Numbered from the stretch's first letter, positions 23,611 through 33,077 are shown. The stretch: DNA of 42,420 bases from Microcaldota archaeon (GCA_021803245.1 JAJZLT010000036.1:1-42420); one strand, 5' to 3'. Numbers and translations: made by a program. Notes: generated by a model from the letters alone, not told the origin.

Positions 23611-25213
23611 CCGTACCGGCCCCGGCGTAGCGCCTGCTCAGTATTGCACCGTAGGCAGGCCTGGTTACGAATGCTCCTAAAAGCGCACCGAAAATCGTAG
23701 ACTCGGCAAAACCTACCACATCAACAAGGGAAGGCGAAAACAGAAGAGGGAGCATCGCTACGGAGAGAAGAGCTGCGTCTGCCCAGACTATGTAAAAGGC
23801 GCTGTTAAGCTTGACCCGCATGCTTGAATCCTTGCTTCTAGTTAGTACCTCGTCAGTAATGATTATCTGTGCGTCTACACCCGTGCCTATCACAGCTATC
23901 ATTCCGGCTATATTCGCAAGGTCTATGCTTCCAAGCACACCTATTATTGAAACTATTATAAAAAGCTCAGCAAGCGTAGTGAAGATAATGGGCAGGATAA
24001 GAAAGAGCTTTTTGTACCTTATGACTATGGTTATGGCAACAGCAAGCACTGCAAGGACAAGCGCGACTGCGCTTATGTACTCGAAGCTTTTGCCAAGCGT
24101 TGGCGGTGTTACTGTTGGCGTCCCTATTATTATATGCACAGGCAATGCACCACCGCTCAGTATACTTGCAATGAATTTCGATTCATTATTTGCGTATGCT
24201 ATCGCCTGGGTTTCGGTAAGATTCGAGGGTGCGAGGCCGGATATCTCATAGCTCTCGCTTACATTCCCGTTTGCCAGCCCGGCCGCCACTATCGGAGACG
24301 AAAGTAGGCCCACTGCAGGCCACGTTTGAACCTGTATTGTCTGGTTTGTCGCGTTTGTTTCTATGAAAGTAGGCGTCATATTTGCTATTGATTCGTATTT
24401 CACAGTATAATTGAGTGCAATAAGATTTGATGTTATATAGCTTGGCGTGCCATTCTCGACTATCACCTGGCTGTATCTGCTCCGGCTGCTGTTCAGGAAG
24501 CTGCGCACGCTGTTCCAGTTGCTGCCATTAGTGCTTAGCAATTCTATCGGAATAGGGCTCTGTGGAAATGCAACTGCATCCTGCATTGCGCTTATCTTCT
24601 TGCCAATTGTAGAGATTAGGAGGGAAGTGACGTTTGTCCCTTCCAGTATGGACTTGTTGAGTATGACAATGGTATTGGTCGGCCGGTCAAGGTACATATA
24701 CAATGGCTTGTTTCCCTGCCCGAATGCCACGCGCGCAAATCTCTGCGCTGCAGGTTGCGAGATATAGAACGAAACGACCCAGGAAACGTTGCTGCCGATT
24801 ACCTGGTAATTCGGGCTTATGCCGCTGGACCCGCCTATTATATCGGAATTATTCACTGCCTCCTTGCCGCCCAGTATGCCCTGGAAGTAGCCTTGCTGGT
24901 CTATCAGTGCAATGGTCTGATTTACCTCGTATGATGAGAATGTGGGAAGCGTAACCTCAATTTCGGAGCTTCCTATGCCCTGCACAGTGGGATTCCTCAG
25001 TCCGAACGAAGAGATTCGTTGCGAGATTGTGGCTATTATCGAACTCATCTCCGAAGGGTTTACTGCCGTCTGAAGCGTTATTGGTATCTGCGTGCCTCCG
25101 GCAAACTCAATGCCCAGGTGTATTCCGTAAACCAGGTCAGCCACTGCTAGCAGCACGAGGAGTGCCAGCATGCCCATTATTCTCCTGTCCTTTATATAAT
25201 CGATAAATGCCAT
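23603..25213 (-). CDS. secD: Protein-export membrane protein SecD
   Basis: A 536-residue subunit of the SecDF complex, which helps pull proteins out of the Sec translocon using the ion gradient. A membrane segment at about 13-32 is followed by GIEFAGGTQIPI (the SecD/SecF entry motif), a large external domain to about 375, and a C-terminal bundle of five membrane segments with IAGMIAVIGTGVDAQIIITD near 440-460, the conserved motif of the fourth transmembrane region, which carries the aspartate. It starts on the last base of the secF stop codon (TAATG), so translation is coupled, and its own end overlaps nmd3. Confidence 0.93.
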   Translation of the reverse strand: MAFIDYIKDRRIMGMLALLVLLAVADLVYGIHLGIEFAGGTQIPITLQTAVNPSEMSSIIATISQRISSFGLRNPTVQGIGSSEIEVTLPTFSSYEVNQTIALIDQQGYFQGILGGKEAVNNSDIIGGSSGISPNYQVIGSNVSWVVSFYISQPAAQRFARVAFGQGNKPLYMYLDRPTNTIVILNKSILEGTNVTSLLISTIGKKISAMQDAVAFPQSPIPIELLSTNGSNWNSVRSFLNSSRSRYSQVIVENGTPSYITSNLIALNYTVKYESIANMTPTFIETNATNQTIQVQTWPAVGLLSSPIVAAGLANGNVSESYEISGLAPSNLTETQAIAYANNESKFIASILSGGALPVHIIIGTPTVTPPTLGKSFEYISAVALVLAVLAVAITIVIRYKKLFLILPIIFTTLAELFIIVSIIGVLGSIDLANIAGMIAVIGTGVDAQIIITDEVLTRSKDSSMRVKLNSAFYIVWADAALLSVAMLPLLFSPSLVDVVGFAESTIFGALLGAFVTRPAYGAILSRRYAGAGTDA

Positions 25214-26367
25214 TATATCTTCTCCTTTCGTTTCTTGTAAAGCAGCACCATCGAAGCATTGCCAAGCCAGGTAGTAAATATGTCTGCAATGAGGCCAAAA
25301 AGAACTATTCCCGAAATCTCATAATACGTGGGAACATACACTACCAGCGAAACAATGAAAAGCACTGCAAACGAGACTATCGCTGTTGTGGTCATTGTAA
25401 GCCCTGTCTTCATTGCGCTGTACGCCCTGTCTTCTGCAGTACCTTCATGCCTTTTAAGTATCCTCACTGAAGTTAGTACATCAGTGTCTATGGAATAGCC
25501 AATGAGCATCAGGAGACCTCCTATGCTGGCTATGTCGAGCGGTATCTTAAAAACAGCCATGGCCCCCACACTGACTACGATATCATTCAATGCGCCGAAG
25601 ACGACCGCGAAAGCAGGAATCGGAGATCTGAAGATTACTATAAAGATGATTAGAGAAACAAGAATAAATGCAGTTATAATCACAATCTTTAGCTGGCTCA
25701 GGAAGAAGCTGCCAAGTGTTGCCGAGACTTCCTCGAACTGGTAAGACTTGGCAGGCACGATGCCGGTTATGGCACTCACGACATTATTTTTATAGCGGCT
25801 AAGAGAAGCGTTATATGCACTGTTGGCCAGGGTAGTCATTCCGGTCACGTCTGTCGAATTGAAAGTCTGCGAGCCTATAAACGGCCTGAGGGCGCTAAGC
25901 TCTGCGGATAGCGAAGAGCCCATCCCTGCCAGCGATCTGTTCATTTCATCTTTTGAGATCTGTATCTGGCTTGACAGGGTGGTATTGGACGGATTGCTTT
26001 TGTAAGCATTCTCGAAGGCAGTAGTGTTATATAAAGCCGCAGTGTAATTGCTGTTATATGCATAGAAGTCCAGCAGGTATCTCTCTCCTGAGCCTATGCT
26101 GCCGTTCAATGGCAGAGTTACCGAAATGCTGCCCGAGCTCTCAACTATCTGCGGATTGAAGACGCCAAGCTTGCCGGAGATTTCAGATGCAAGTAAACTA
26201 GGCGCGATGGTCTGATTTGTCAGCATGGTTATCTGCACGCCGCCGCTAAGCGATGGTCCGAGAATCACTTTGGTCGAGAAGTAAGCTCCAAGGACCATAA
26301 GCAGCAGCGGCACGAGGATGTAGTACTTTACATACTTTCCCTTGTATATGTTTGGTATGCTAACCAT
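25213..26367 (-). CDS. secF: Protein-export membrane protein SecF
   Basis: A 384-residue subunit of the SecDF export complex. A membrane segment at about 14-32 leads into GPSLSGGVQITML, then an external domain to about 215 that is larger than in most SecF proteins (about 300 residues overall in many archaea), and a five-helix bundle with VFGALNDIVVSVG near 255 and IGYSIDTDVLTSVRIL near 288-303. Comparison with secD shows the same architecture. It is the first gene of the operon secF-secD-nmd3. The order secF before secD is as found in several archaea. Confidence 0.92.
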   Translation of the reverse strand: MVSIPNIYKGKYVKYYILVPLLLMVLGAYFSTKVILGPSLSGGVQITMLTNQTIAPSLLASEISGKLGVFNPQIVESSGSISVTLPLNGSIGSGERYLLDFYAYNSNYTAALYNTTAFENAYKSNPSNTTLSSQIQISKDEMNRSLAGMGSSLSAELSALRPFIGSQTFNSTDVTGMTTLANSAYNASLSRYKNNVVSAITGIVPAKSYQFEEVSATLGSFFLSQLKIVIITAFILVSLIIFIVIFRSPIPAFAVVFGALNDIVVSVGAMAVFKIPLDIASIGGLLMLIGYSIDTDVLTSVRILKRHEGTAEDRAYSAMKTGLTMTTTAIVSFAVLFIVSLVVYVPTYYEISGIVLFGLIADIFTTWLGNASMVLLYKKRKEKI

Positions 26368-26464
26368 TAAAACATCGTCAAAATCCAGTCATCCTTTGAA
26401 AATAAGAATGGAAAATAAAACAAAGGATATATTGTCATAAAAAGGTATTTAAAGCGTACCTTTT

Positions 26465-26758
26465 TCAGGCGTACCTCTTCATCAGCTTCAGATGCAGCGA
26501 AGAGACTGCGCCGTATATTATCAGCATCAGTGCGAGCACTACGAATGAGATGCCTACAGAAACTTCAACGCTATATCCGGCTGCGCTCTGCAGCAAAAGC
26601 GTTATTCCCACAATGAAGAGGTAAACGCTCCAATATACCGACCTGAAGATATGCCAGCCTGACTGCTTCTCATTGTAATGCAGCATTCTTCTCATATACA
26701 GATCAGGATCCACCTGTATGACCTGTTGCCTTCTAGAAGATGTATCTCTTGTAGCCAT
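26465..26758 (-). CDS. Small two-segment membrane protein
   Basis: A 97-residue protein with a polar, Arg/Gln-rich N-terminus (SSRRQQVIQVDPDLYMRRM) and two hydrophobic segments at about 43-60 and 66-86, followed by a short basic end (HLKLMKRYA). Both termini should be cytosolic. I do not recognise the family. It lies 97 bases upstream of secF and 79 bases downstream of the 178-residue membrane protein in the same direction; co-expression with the Sec genes is possible. Confidence 0.65.
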   Translation of the reverse strand: MATRDTSSRRQQVIQVDPDLYMRRMLHYNEKQSGWHIFRSVYWSVYLFIVGITLLLQSAAGYSVEVSVGISFVVLALMLIIYGAVSSLHLKLMKRYA

Positions 26759-26837
26759 CTAGATACCCGGTTCTTATATGAAATCGCAATGCTTAAAAAA
26801 TAGTGTGTTGCGCACTGGACAGCAAGGCATCGCGTGC

Positions 26838-27374
26838 TTATGCCATTCCAGTCCCGTATCTTGCATTGTAGTTTCGGTACAGTACAATAGCCTCCCCAAG
26901 AAGCAGCCCGGCGCTGAATGCTAGCAGTATGTCGGCACCGAAAACAACCGTGCTGCTTTCATATGCGGCAATAGAAGCAGGGCTCGCCGAAGGGCCCTGG
27001 ACATAAAGCGGGTTGAGGAAGAAGTCTATTCCTATCCGTACTATGTAGCCAATTATCCACAGCAGCATAACTTCATTGGATCTTCTGTAAAGTATCTTTC
27101 CATCCTGCTCGAAAAGATCGGATCTCCGTCCGAGGACAAGACCTGCAACGATACCTGCAATTATCACCGCCAATATTACAAGGTCCTGCCAGAATGGCAC
27201 TCCTATGAGCAGATAAACCGTCAGGGCTGTGTATATCATGGGCGTGAGGAAGATGCTGCGCACCGAGTATTTCGTGCCTTTCCTCTGCCTCATGACCCGT
27301 CTGCCCAGGAGGAAAATTACCAGTATAAGGAAGATAAGCAGGCCACTTGAGTTAAAACTGCCAGTAGTTGCCAT
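26838..27374 (-). CDS. Membrane protein, possibly CcdC/DUF1453-like
   Basis: A 178-residue integral membrane protein with five hydrophobic segments at about 10-24, 42-60, 66-84, 102-118 and 145-163. Basic loops (RRVMRQRKGTKYSVRS at 25-40) set the orientation. The spacing, LVLGRRSDLFEQDGKILYRR near 80-98 and the following LLWIIGYIVRIG are reminiscent of the CcdC/DUF1453 family, in which a short soluble strand pair interrupts the membrane part. This is a weak recognition. Start ATG at 27374, in the same direction as the small membrane protein and secF. Confidence 0.65.
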   Translation of the reverse strand: MATTGSFNSSGLLIFLILVIFLLGRRVMRQRKGTKYSVRSIFLTPMIYTALTVYLLIGVPFWQDLVILAVIIAGIVAGLVLGRRSDLFEQDGKILYRRSNEVMLLWIIGYIVRIGIDFFLNPLYVQGPSASPASIAAYESSTVVFGADILLAFSAGLLLGEAIVLYRNYNARYGTGMA

Positions 27375-27486
27375 CTAACCTATTGCTTATTTCCTCGCAA
27401 GCAATAAATAATCTTCTATGGACATGGATGCTGGAGAATCTGGCATCAGGTACAAAGATGCCTTAGCAATACAATTGAAAAGTCTT

Positions 27487-28248
27487 CTATTTCTGCATCC
27501 TTGATTGTATTATGCGTTCAAGTTTTGCTCCGAAGTCTTCTCTGCGCTTGCTGAACCTTACCACCCGTATTGGCTTCTTTGAAAGTCTGACTGAGAATGT
27601 ATCGCCTTCGGCCATGACGCCCAGCTTTGTTCCATCGTAGCTAAGTATGCCTTTGGACTTCCTGACCTCTATTTCGATGATTTTATCCGCACCTACGACT
27701 ATAGGGTTGCTATATGGCCCATCTACATTTAGGAATGTTATGCAGAGCACATCAGGATTAAGTATTATTGGTCCTCCGGCTGATTTGTTGTAGGCAGTGG
27801 AGCCTACCGAGCTTGTCACAAGCACGCCGTCGCCGCTCATCACAAACGGATATACTTCCTCCTTCTTTCTCCCGTCTGAGCTATACACCTTGAAGCTTAC
27901 CTCTGTAGTGGTGTTGTTCATAACCACCTCATTAACAGGATACATTTTCCTGCCTTTGTACGTGAGTTCTATCTTGTTGCCCAGCCTTTCTATAAAGTAC
28001 TCCCTCCTCTTGAGCATGCTTATGGCATAATCGATGTCATCTATCGATAAGTCAGAGTAATAGCCTATGCTGCCTTTTTCCTTTGACCTTATCGGCAGTA
28101 TCGGGCCGTCGAATTCTTTCGAGGCCTTTATGAAAGTTCCGTCTCCGCCTATTGCAACGCAAATCTCTCCTGTCTTCCCTATTTCAAAGTTCGCAGCAAA
28201 TTTTTCCGTGCCAGGATAATCCGCCTTCTTTATAAGTTTTATTTTCAT
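27487..28248 (-). CDS. nadK: NAD kinase
   Basis: This enzyme phosphorylates NAD to NADP. The frame is open further upstream, but the ATG at 28248 (MKIKLIKKADYPG) gives the normal length, 253 residues, and lies four bases after the stop of lpd. The diagnostic GGDGTFI at 34-40 supplies the catalytic aspartate, NEVVMNN near 110 and SSVGSTAYNKSAGG near 150 are the second and third conserved motifs, and NPIVVG near 185 is typical as well. As last gene of the dehydrogenase operon it couples NADH-producing pyruvate oxidation with NADP supply. Confidence 0.93.
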   Translation of the reverse strand: MKIKLIKKADYPGTEKFAANFEIGKTGEICVAIGGDGTFIKASKEFDGPILPIRSKEKGSIGYYSDLSIDDIDYAISMLKRREYFIERLGNKIELTYKGRKMYPVNEVVMNNTTTEVSFKVYSSDGRKKEEVYPFVMSGDGVLVTSSVGSTAYNKSAGGPIILNPDVLCITFLNVDGPYSNPIVVGADKIIEIEVRKSKGILSYDGTKLGVMAEGDTFSVRLSKKPIRVVRFSKRREDFGAKLERIIQSRMQK

Positions 28249-28252
28249 GCTC

Positions 28253-29617
28253 TCACTTACCCCTGCCGTAGAAGAAATGTATCGGCCTGCCCAGTGCTGC
28301 TTCCGCAACCTCCTGCATGGACTCGGAGAAGGTGGGATGGGCATGTATTGTGTCTGCCATGTCCTCAAGGGTGGCACCGGTTTCTATTGCAAAAGCGGCC
28401 TCTGCAATCATAGTATTCGCATCCGGAGAGACTATCTCCACTCCCTTAACAATCTTCTCATTATTGTACGCTATTTTGACAAAACCATCGGTTTCTCCAA
28501 GCGCTATGGCGCGGCCCAGAGCAGTAAGCGGAAATTTCTTCACATCTATTCCTTCGCCGGAAAGTTTCCCGGCAGTTGCTATCTCCGGATCAGAAAAAAC
28601 TACTGCTGGTATCACTATGTTGTCGAATCCCGATTTCTGTCCTGCTGCAACTTCTGCAGCGACAACCCCCTGCCTCATGGCCTTATGCGCGAGAAGCGGC
28701 TCACCGATTACATCTCCAATCGCAAGTATGTTCGGGTCGGTGGTGAGCAGTTGCGAATCAGTCTTTATGAAGCCTTTTTCATCAATCACTACTTTTGTAT
28801 TTTCAAGGCCAAGGCCCTGCGTATACGGGGAGAGACCTATTGCAACTACAATCAGTTCTGGATTAATGCTGGTACCGTCACTCAGCCGGAGAGTCTTGTC
28901 CAGATATGATACCGGAGTGACTCCGGAGTAGATTTTCACTCCAAGCTTCTGCAGCCTTGATTTTATAATCGTTACTGCCTCTTTGTCGAATCTCGAGAGT
29001 ATGTCGGATCTTGCTATTATGCTTACTTCCGTTCCAAATTTTGCGTATATTGTTGCGGTTTCAACTGCAACGTATCCTGCTCCCAGAATGCAGATGCTTT
29101 TAGGCAGATGGTCAAGCATCAGGGCCTGCTTATAGTCTATAATATTGCCACCGAATTCGAAGCCTTTCAGAGGCGTTGGCGCAGAGCCTGTTGCTATTAT
29201 GGCTTTCTTGAACTCCAGGCTTGTTCCATTTGTGAGCTGCAGTTCATTCGGAGAGACAAAGGTGGCAGTTCCTTTGACTACCTCTATCTGGTTCTGCCTG
29301 CAGAGGAAAGCAACGCCGTCCTCAAGCTTTTTGGAGACACCCATGCGCCATTTGTACATTGCCTTCGCATCAACCGAACCGTTTCCCGTTATTCCGAAGT
29401 TGGCAGAATTGGAAATATTGTAGAAGACATTTGCAATATGCAGCAATGTCTTTGACGGTATGCATGCGTAGTTTAGGCAGTGGCCGCCCAGCTTGTCTTT
29501 CTCGACCAGTGCCGTTGAAAGGCCAAGCTCGGCTGCCCGTATTGCGGCCACATAGCCGCCCACTCCTCCGCCGATTATTGCAAGATCCACCTCTTCTGGC
29601 AAAGATCCCATTACCAT
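28253..29617 (-). CDS. lpdA: Dihydrolipoyl dehydrogenase (E3)
   Basis: This flavoenzyme reoxidises the lipoyl groups of the E2 component with NAD. At 454 residues it is complete. The FAD-binding GGGVGGYVAAIRAAE at about 16-30 is followed by the redox-active disulfide in GGHCLNYACIPSK (Cys 47 and 52), a second dinucleotide fold with ILGAGYVAVETA near 180, GDVIGEPLLAHKA near 300 and the C-terminal AHPTFSE near 430 with the catalytic histidine. It lies 9 bases after the E2 gene. Confidence 0.95.
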   Translation of the reverse strand: MVMGSLPEEVDLAIIGGGVGGYVAAIRAAELGLSTALVEKDKLGGHCLNYACIPSKTLLHIANVFYNISNSANFGITGNGSVDAKAMYKWRMGVSKKLEDGVAFLCRQNQIEVVKGTATFVSPNELQLTNGTSLEFKKAIIATGSAPTPLKGFEFGGNIIDYKQALMLDHLPKSICILGAGYVAVETATIYAKFGTEVSIIARSDILSRFDKEAVTIIKSRLQKLGVKIYSGVTPVSYLDKTLRLSDGTSINPELIVVAIGLSPYTQGLGLENTKVVIDEKGFIKTDSQLLTTDPNILAIGDVIGEPLLAHKAMRQGVVAAEVAAGQKSGFDNIVIPAVVFSDPEIATAGKLSGEGIDVKKFPLTALGRAIALGETDGFVKIAYNNEKIVKGVEIVSPDANTMIAEAAFAIETGATLEDMADTIHAHPTFSESMQEVAEAALGRPIHFFYGRGK

Positions 29618-29626
29618 CGAATCAGT

Positions 29627-30871
29627 TCATTCAAGCAGCTCAAGAAATTCCGGATCCTCTATAAATTCCTTGAAAGCATTGCCAAACTTAACCGCATCTG
29701 CACCATCAACGACCCTGTGATCGAATACCAAAGAGAAAGGCAGCATCTTTATTACCTTGATTGAGCCGTTTATTGGCGTCGGCCAGTCCCTGATGAGATG
29801 CACGCCGAGTATCGCCACTTCAGGATAATTTATCATGGGCACAGAGAGGAAGCCTCCACCCAGGCTGCCTATGTTTGTTATGGTGAATGTAGAGTCCCTC
29901 ATCTCCTCCAGGCTCACTGTCTGCTCGCTTACCTTCTTTCCAATTTCCTGCAGTTCCTTCGCAATCTGCTTTATCGTCTTCTTGTCGGCATCCTTTATTG
30001 CGACAACCTTGAGACCGTCAGGGCCTTCGGCAGCTATTCCTATGTTATAATACTTTTTAACTATTATCTCATATTTCTCATGGTCGTAGCTTGAATTAAA
30101 ACGCGGGTACTGCTTTAGCGCCTCTACGCATGCCTTTATTATGAAGGGAAGGAATGTAAGTTTTATCCCGCTTTTTTCCATCTTCTCCTTCTCTCCTGTG
30201 ACCAGCTCGACGAGCTTCGTAGCATTTATCAGGTCCATGTGCGTTGCCCGCGGTATTGTCCATGAGAGCTCCATGTTTCTCGCTATGGCCTTGCGGGTTT
30301 GTGACATGGGTATGCGCTCTACCTCCTCGCCATGCTCTTCCTCAAGCAGTTCTGAGAACTTTGGTATAGCTTTTTTCTGCCCGCCCTGCTGCACCTCCCT
30401 CGCAGAGGTTCTAAGGTCGTTTTCGAGTATCCTTCCGCCCGGCCCTGTGCCTTTTATGCTGCTCAGGTCCACGTCAAGCTCGCGCGCCAGTTTTCTTACT
30501 GCAGGAGTGGCCAATATCTCCGTTTCGTTTGTGCTCCCTCTTTGCAATGCACGGTTAACAGCCCCATTCTGTTGTTTGGGCCCTGCTTCCTCTGGCTTTG
30601 CCATGCTTTTCTGCATTGCAGGAGAAGAGCTCAGCTCGCTTGCGCTGCCCAGCAATGCAAGGGTATCCCCGACTTTTACCGTATCTCCCTCATGCACTCT
30701 TATCTTGACCTGTCCTGATACCGGAGAGGGTATATTCACCACCGCCTTGTCTGTCTCGATCTGGACTATAGGCTGGTCCTCCTTAACGCTCTCCCCGTCG
30801 CTGACAAGCCACTTCTGCACCTTCCCCTCGGTTATGCCTTCTCCAACATCTACAAACTTCAGCTCCTTCAT
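29627..30871 (-). CDS. Dihydrolipoyl acyltransferase (E2)
   Basis: This 414-residue core protein of the 2-oxoacid dehydrogenase complex moves the acyl group to CoA. Residues 1-76 are a lipoyl domain with the lipoylated lysine at 42 (IETDKAVV). A linker follows, then the peripheral-subunit-binding domain near 120-155 (PAVRKLARELDVD, GTGPGGRILENDL) and the catalytic domain from about 185 to the end with the active-site FDHRVVDGADAVKF near 385-398. Only one lipoyl domain is present, as in many archaeal and Gram-positive forms. It lies between E1 beta and E3. Its assembly would need lipoate attachment, for which no gene is seen in the window. Confidence 0.93.
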   Translation of the reverse strand: MKELKFVDVGEGITEGKVQKWLVSDGESVKEDQPIVQIETDKAVVNIPSPVSGQVKIRVHEGDTVKVGDTLALLGSASELSSSPAMQKSMAKPEEAGPKQQNGAVNRALQRGSTNETEILATPAVRKLARELDVDLSSIKGTGPGGRILENDLRTSAREVQQGGQKKAIPKFSELLEEEHGEEVERIPMSQTRKAIARNMELSWTIPRATHMDLINATKLVELVTGEKEKMEKSGIKLTFLPFIIKACVEALKQYPRFNSSYDHEKYEIIVKKYYNIGIAAEGPDGLKVVAIKDADKKTIKQIAKELQEIGKKVSEQTVSLEEMRDSTFTITNIGSLGGGFLSVPMINYPEVAILGVHLIRDWPTPINGSIKVIKMLPFSLVFDHRVVDGADAVKFGNAFKEFIEDPEFLELLE

Positions 30872-30875
30872 TAAT

Positions 30876-31847
30876 TCACGAATTCAGCAATCTGTCTATT
30901 GCCTTAGATACCTTCAGCTCATTTGGAATATAATACTTTTCGTAGCCCGGGAATGGGTAAGGAAAGCTATTTGAAGCGACTCTTATCACAGGAGCCTGCA
31001 GCTCATATATGGCCTTCTCGGCAACCCGTGCAGCAACCTCTGCCCCGACCCCAAAGCTTAATGATGCCTCATGCACTATAAGCACTCTTCCGGTCTTCTT
31101 AGCGCTGTCGACTATCGCTTTTTCATCGAGCGGATTTATGGTCCGCAGGTCTATTATGTCTGCGCTTACCCCTTTCTTCCTTGCCACCTCGCTTACAAGA
31201 GGCACCATTGTTCCGTATGTGATTATTGAGAGCTTGTCTCCCGAGCTTACTTCCCGCGCTTTTCCTATCTCGATTTCGTAAGGCTCATCAGGAACTTCCT
31301 GCTTGAAGAGCCGGTATAGTTTTGTCGGTTCGAGGAAGATTACAGGATCCTCCATTCGCACTGCTTTAATCATCAGGCCCTTGGCATCGTAAGGTGTAGA
31401 GGGCTCTACGACTATCAGGCCGCCCATGTGCGAATAATAGGCTTCCGGGCTCTCGGAGTGATGCTCAAGGGTCCTTACCCCTCCGCTTACCGGCGTCCTT
31501 ACTACCATTGGAACTTTGAGCGAAGACCTGGTCCTGCTTCTATACCTGGAAGCATGGTTTATTAGCTGGCCGAATGCCAGAAACATAAACCCTGCAAACT
31601 GCATCTCCGGTATCGGGTGAAGGCCTGCAAGTGCCATCCCTATGGCAGTACCGGCTATGCCTGATTCTGCCAGAGGCGTATCTACCACCCTCTTTTCGCC
31701 AAACTTGTCCAGAAGGCCTTCGGTAACCCTGAAGACTCCGCCATCCTTCCCGATATCCTCTCCGAGCAGCACCACATCCTCATTCTCTTTCATGCTGGCC
31801 TCGAGCGCACTGTTTATTGCATTTACCATATTAGCCATCATTTGCAT
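30876..31847 (-). CDS. 2-oxoacid dehydrogenase E1 beta subunit
   Basis: The 323-residue beta subunit pairs with E1 alpha to decarboxylate a 2-oxoacid with thiamine diphosphate. It begins after the E1 alpha stop with no gap. Landmarks are VLLGEDIGKDGGVFRVTEGL near 26-45 with the glutamate that contacts the thiazolium-activating site, VDTPLAESGIAG near 56, PVSGGVRTLEHHSESPEAYY near 118-137, and TYGTMVPLV near 208. Start options are two in-frame ATGs (at 31847 and 31841). Substrate preference (pyruvate versus branched-chain acids) cannot be read safely. Confidence 0.92.
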   Translation of the reverse strand: MQMMANMVNAINSALEASMKENEDVVLLGEDIGKDGGVFRVTEGLLDKFGEKRVVDTPLAESGIAGTAIGMALAGLHPIPEMQFAGFMFLAFGQLINHASRYRSRTRSSLKVPMVVRTPVSGGVRTLEHHSESPEAYYSHMGGLIVVEPSTPYDAKGLMIKAVRMEDPVIFLEPTKLYRLFKQEVPDEPYEIEIGKAREVSSGDKLSIITYGTMVPLVSEVARKKGVSADIIDLRTINPLDEKAIVDSAKKTGRVLIVHEASLSFGVGAEVAARVAEKAIYELQAPVIRVASNSFPYPFPGYEKYYIPNELKVSKAIDRLLNS

Positions 31848-32918
31848 CTACCCCTGCCAGAAGCCTGCCGCCTCTGATTCATCTAGCTCCTGCTTGAGAA
31901 CATCCGGCATAAAGCTGTAAACATGCTCAAACATGCTCTTAGGATCAGGTACAAACCTCTCGGCCTCTTCCACAGCCTTGTCGATTCTCCCTGCCTGCTC
32001 CTCTGCCATCTCCTTTTCTTTCCCATCGTCCCAGAGATTGTTTTTCACAAGATAGGTTTTCAGGCGCAGCAGCGGGTCCTTCTTTTTCCATTCCTCTAAG
32101 TCTGCATCGCTCCTGTACTTTGTGGGATCGTCAGCAGTTGTATGGAGCCCCATCCTGTAAGTCAGGCATTCTATTACGGTCGGCCCTTGTGCTGAATTTT
32201 CTATTGCATCCTTGGTTGCCTTGTAGACACCCACGACGTCATTTCCATCTACCTGTATTGCGTTTATTCCGGCCTCTACTGCCTTCTGAGCAAGCGTCTT
32301 TGCTGCTGTCTGTTTGGATCTGGGTATGGAAATCGCCCATCCGTTATTTTCTATTATTACGATAAGTGGGATTTTCCATACTCCTGCGAAATTAAGGGCT
32401 TCATAGAAGTCGCCCTCGGAAGTCCCGCCGTCTCCCACATATGTAACAACTGAATTGCCTGTGCCCTTATATTTCTGTGCAAAGGCAATGCCTGCAGCAT
32501 GCGGCAGCTGAGTCGAGACAGGGACTATTATCGGAGTTCCGCCTACTCCCTTAGGAATAACATCGCCTTCCTCGTACCCTTTCCAGTAAAGGAAGAGGAG
32601 ATGCAACGGGGTTCCTCTTGCTATGTAAACAGCATGCTGCCTGAAGGCAGGCACAAAGAAGTCATTCTTCCCCATTGCCATTGCGCTGCCGATCTGCGTA
32701 GCTTCCTCGCCAAGGAGAGGTGCATACGTAACCGCCCTGCCCTGCCGCTGCAGGCTCAGAACCTTGGCGTCAAAAGCCCTCGCAAGGGACATGCCTTTGT
32801 ACATTTCAATTAGCGTGTTGCTGTCGATGCCCTTAGGTGCCAGCGCTTTGTCAAGTTCTCCGTTCTCATCGAGTATCTGGAGATAGTCTATCTCTGTTGA
32901 ATATATTTTGCTTAGCAT
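31848..32918 (-). CDS. 2-oxoacid dehydrogenase E1 alpha subunit
   Basis: The 356-residue alpha subunit binds thiamine diphosphate. The cofactor motif GDGGTSEGDFYEALNFA is near 162-178 and ends at IIENNGW near 188-194. Further landmarks are RQGRAVTYAPLLGEEA near 58-73 and TYRMGLHTTADDPTKYR near 257-273, the phosphorylation-loop region of pyruvate/branched-chain dehydrogenases. It is the first gene of the operon E1 alpha, E1 beta, E2, E3, NAD kinase. An AT-rich element at about 32950-32965 lies roughly 40 bases upstream. The operon is divergent from the isopentenyl-diphosphate isomerase gene. Confidence 0.93.
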   Translation of the reverse strand: MLSKIYSTEIDYLQILDENGELDKALAPKGIDSNTLIEMYKGMSLARAFDAKVLSLQRQGRAVTYAPLLGEEATQIGSAMAMGKNDFFVPAFRQHAVYIARGTPLHLLFLYWKGYEEGDVIPKGVGGTPIIVPVSTQLPHAAGIAFAQKYKGTGNSVVTYVGDGGTSEGDFYEALNFAGVWKIPLIVIIENNGWAISIPRSKQTAAKTLAQKAVEAGINAIQVDGNDVVGVYKATKDAIENSAQGPTVIECLTYRMGLHTTADDPTKYRSDADLEEWKKKDPLLRLKTYLVKNNLWDDGKEKEMAEEQAGRIDKAVEEAERFVPDPKSMFEHVYSFMPDVLKQELDESEAAGFWQG

Positions 32919-33077
32919 CGCCTTACCCTCTCAGGAGAAACAAGATGCTTATTAATAAATAAATATGTGTAATCTTGGTGTAATGGGATACGAAGTCGGA
33001 GCTTGCCGATCACTGCATCAGGCGAGTATTCAGATACCTTTTTAGAATATGTCTGATATAAATTCATCGGTGCAGCG

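Noticed and set aside
28247-28909. Long open frame on the plus strand opposite the dihydrolipoyl dehydrogenase gene
   Set aside because: It is antisense to a clear enzyme gene, has composition rich in Cys, Tyr and Arg without pattern, and no family motif.
30141-30974. 277-codon plus-strand frame opposite the E2 gene
   Set aside because: Ser/Pro/Phe-rich shadow of a conserved gene on the other strand.
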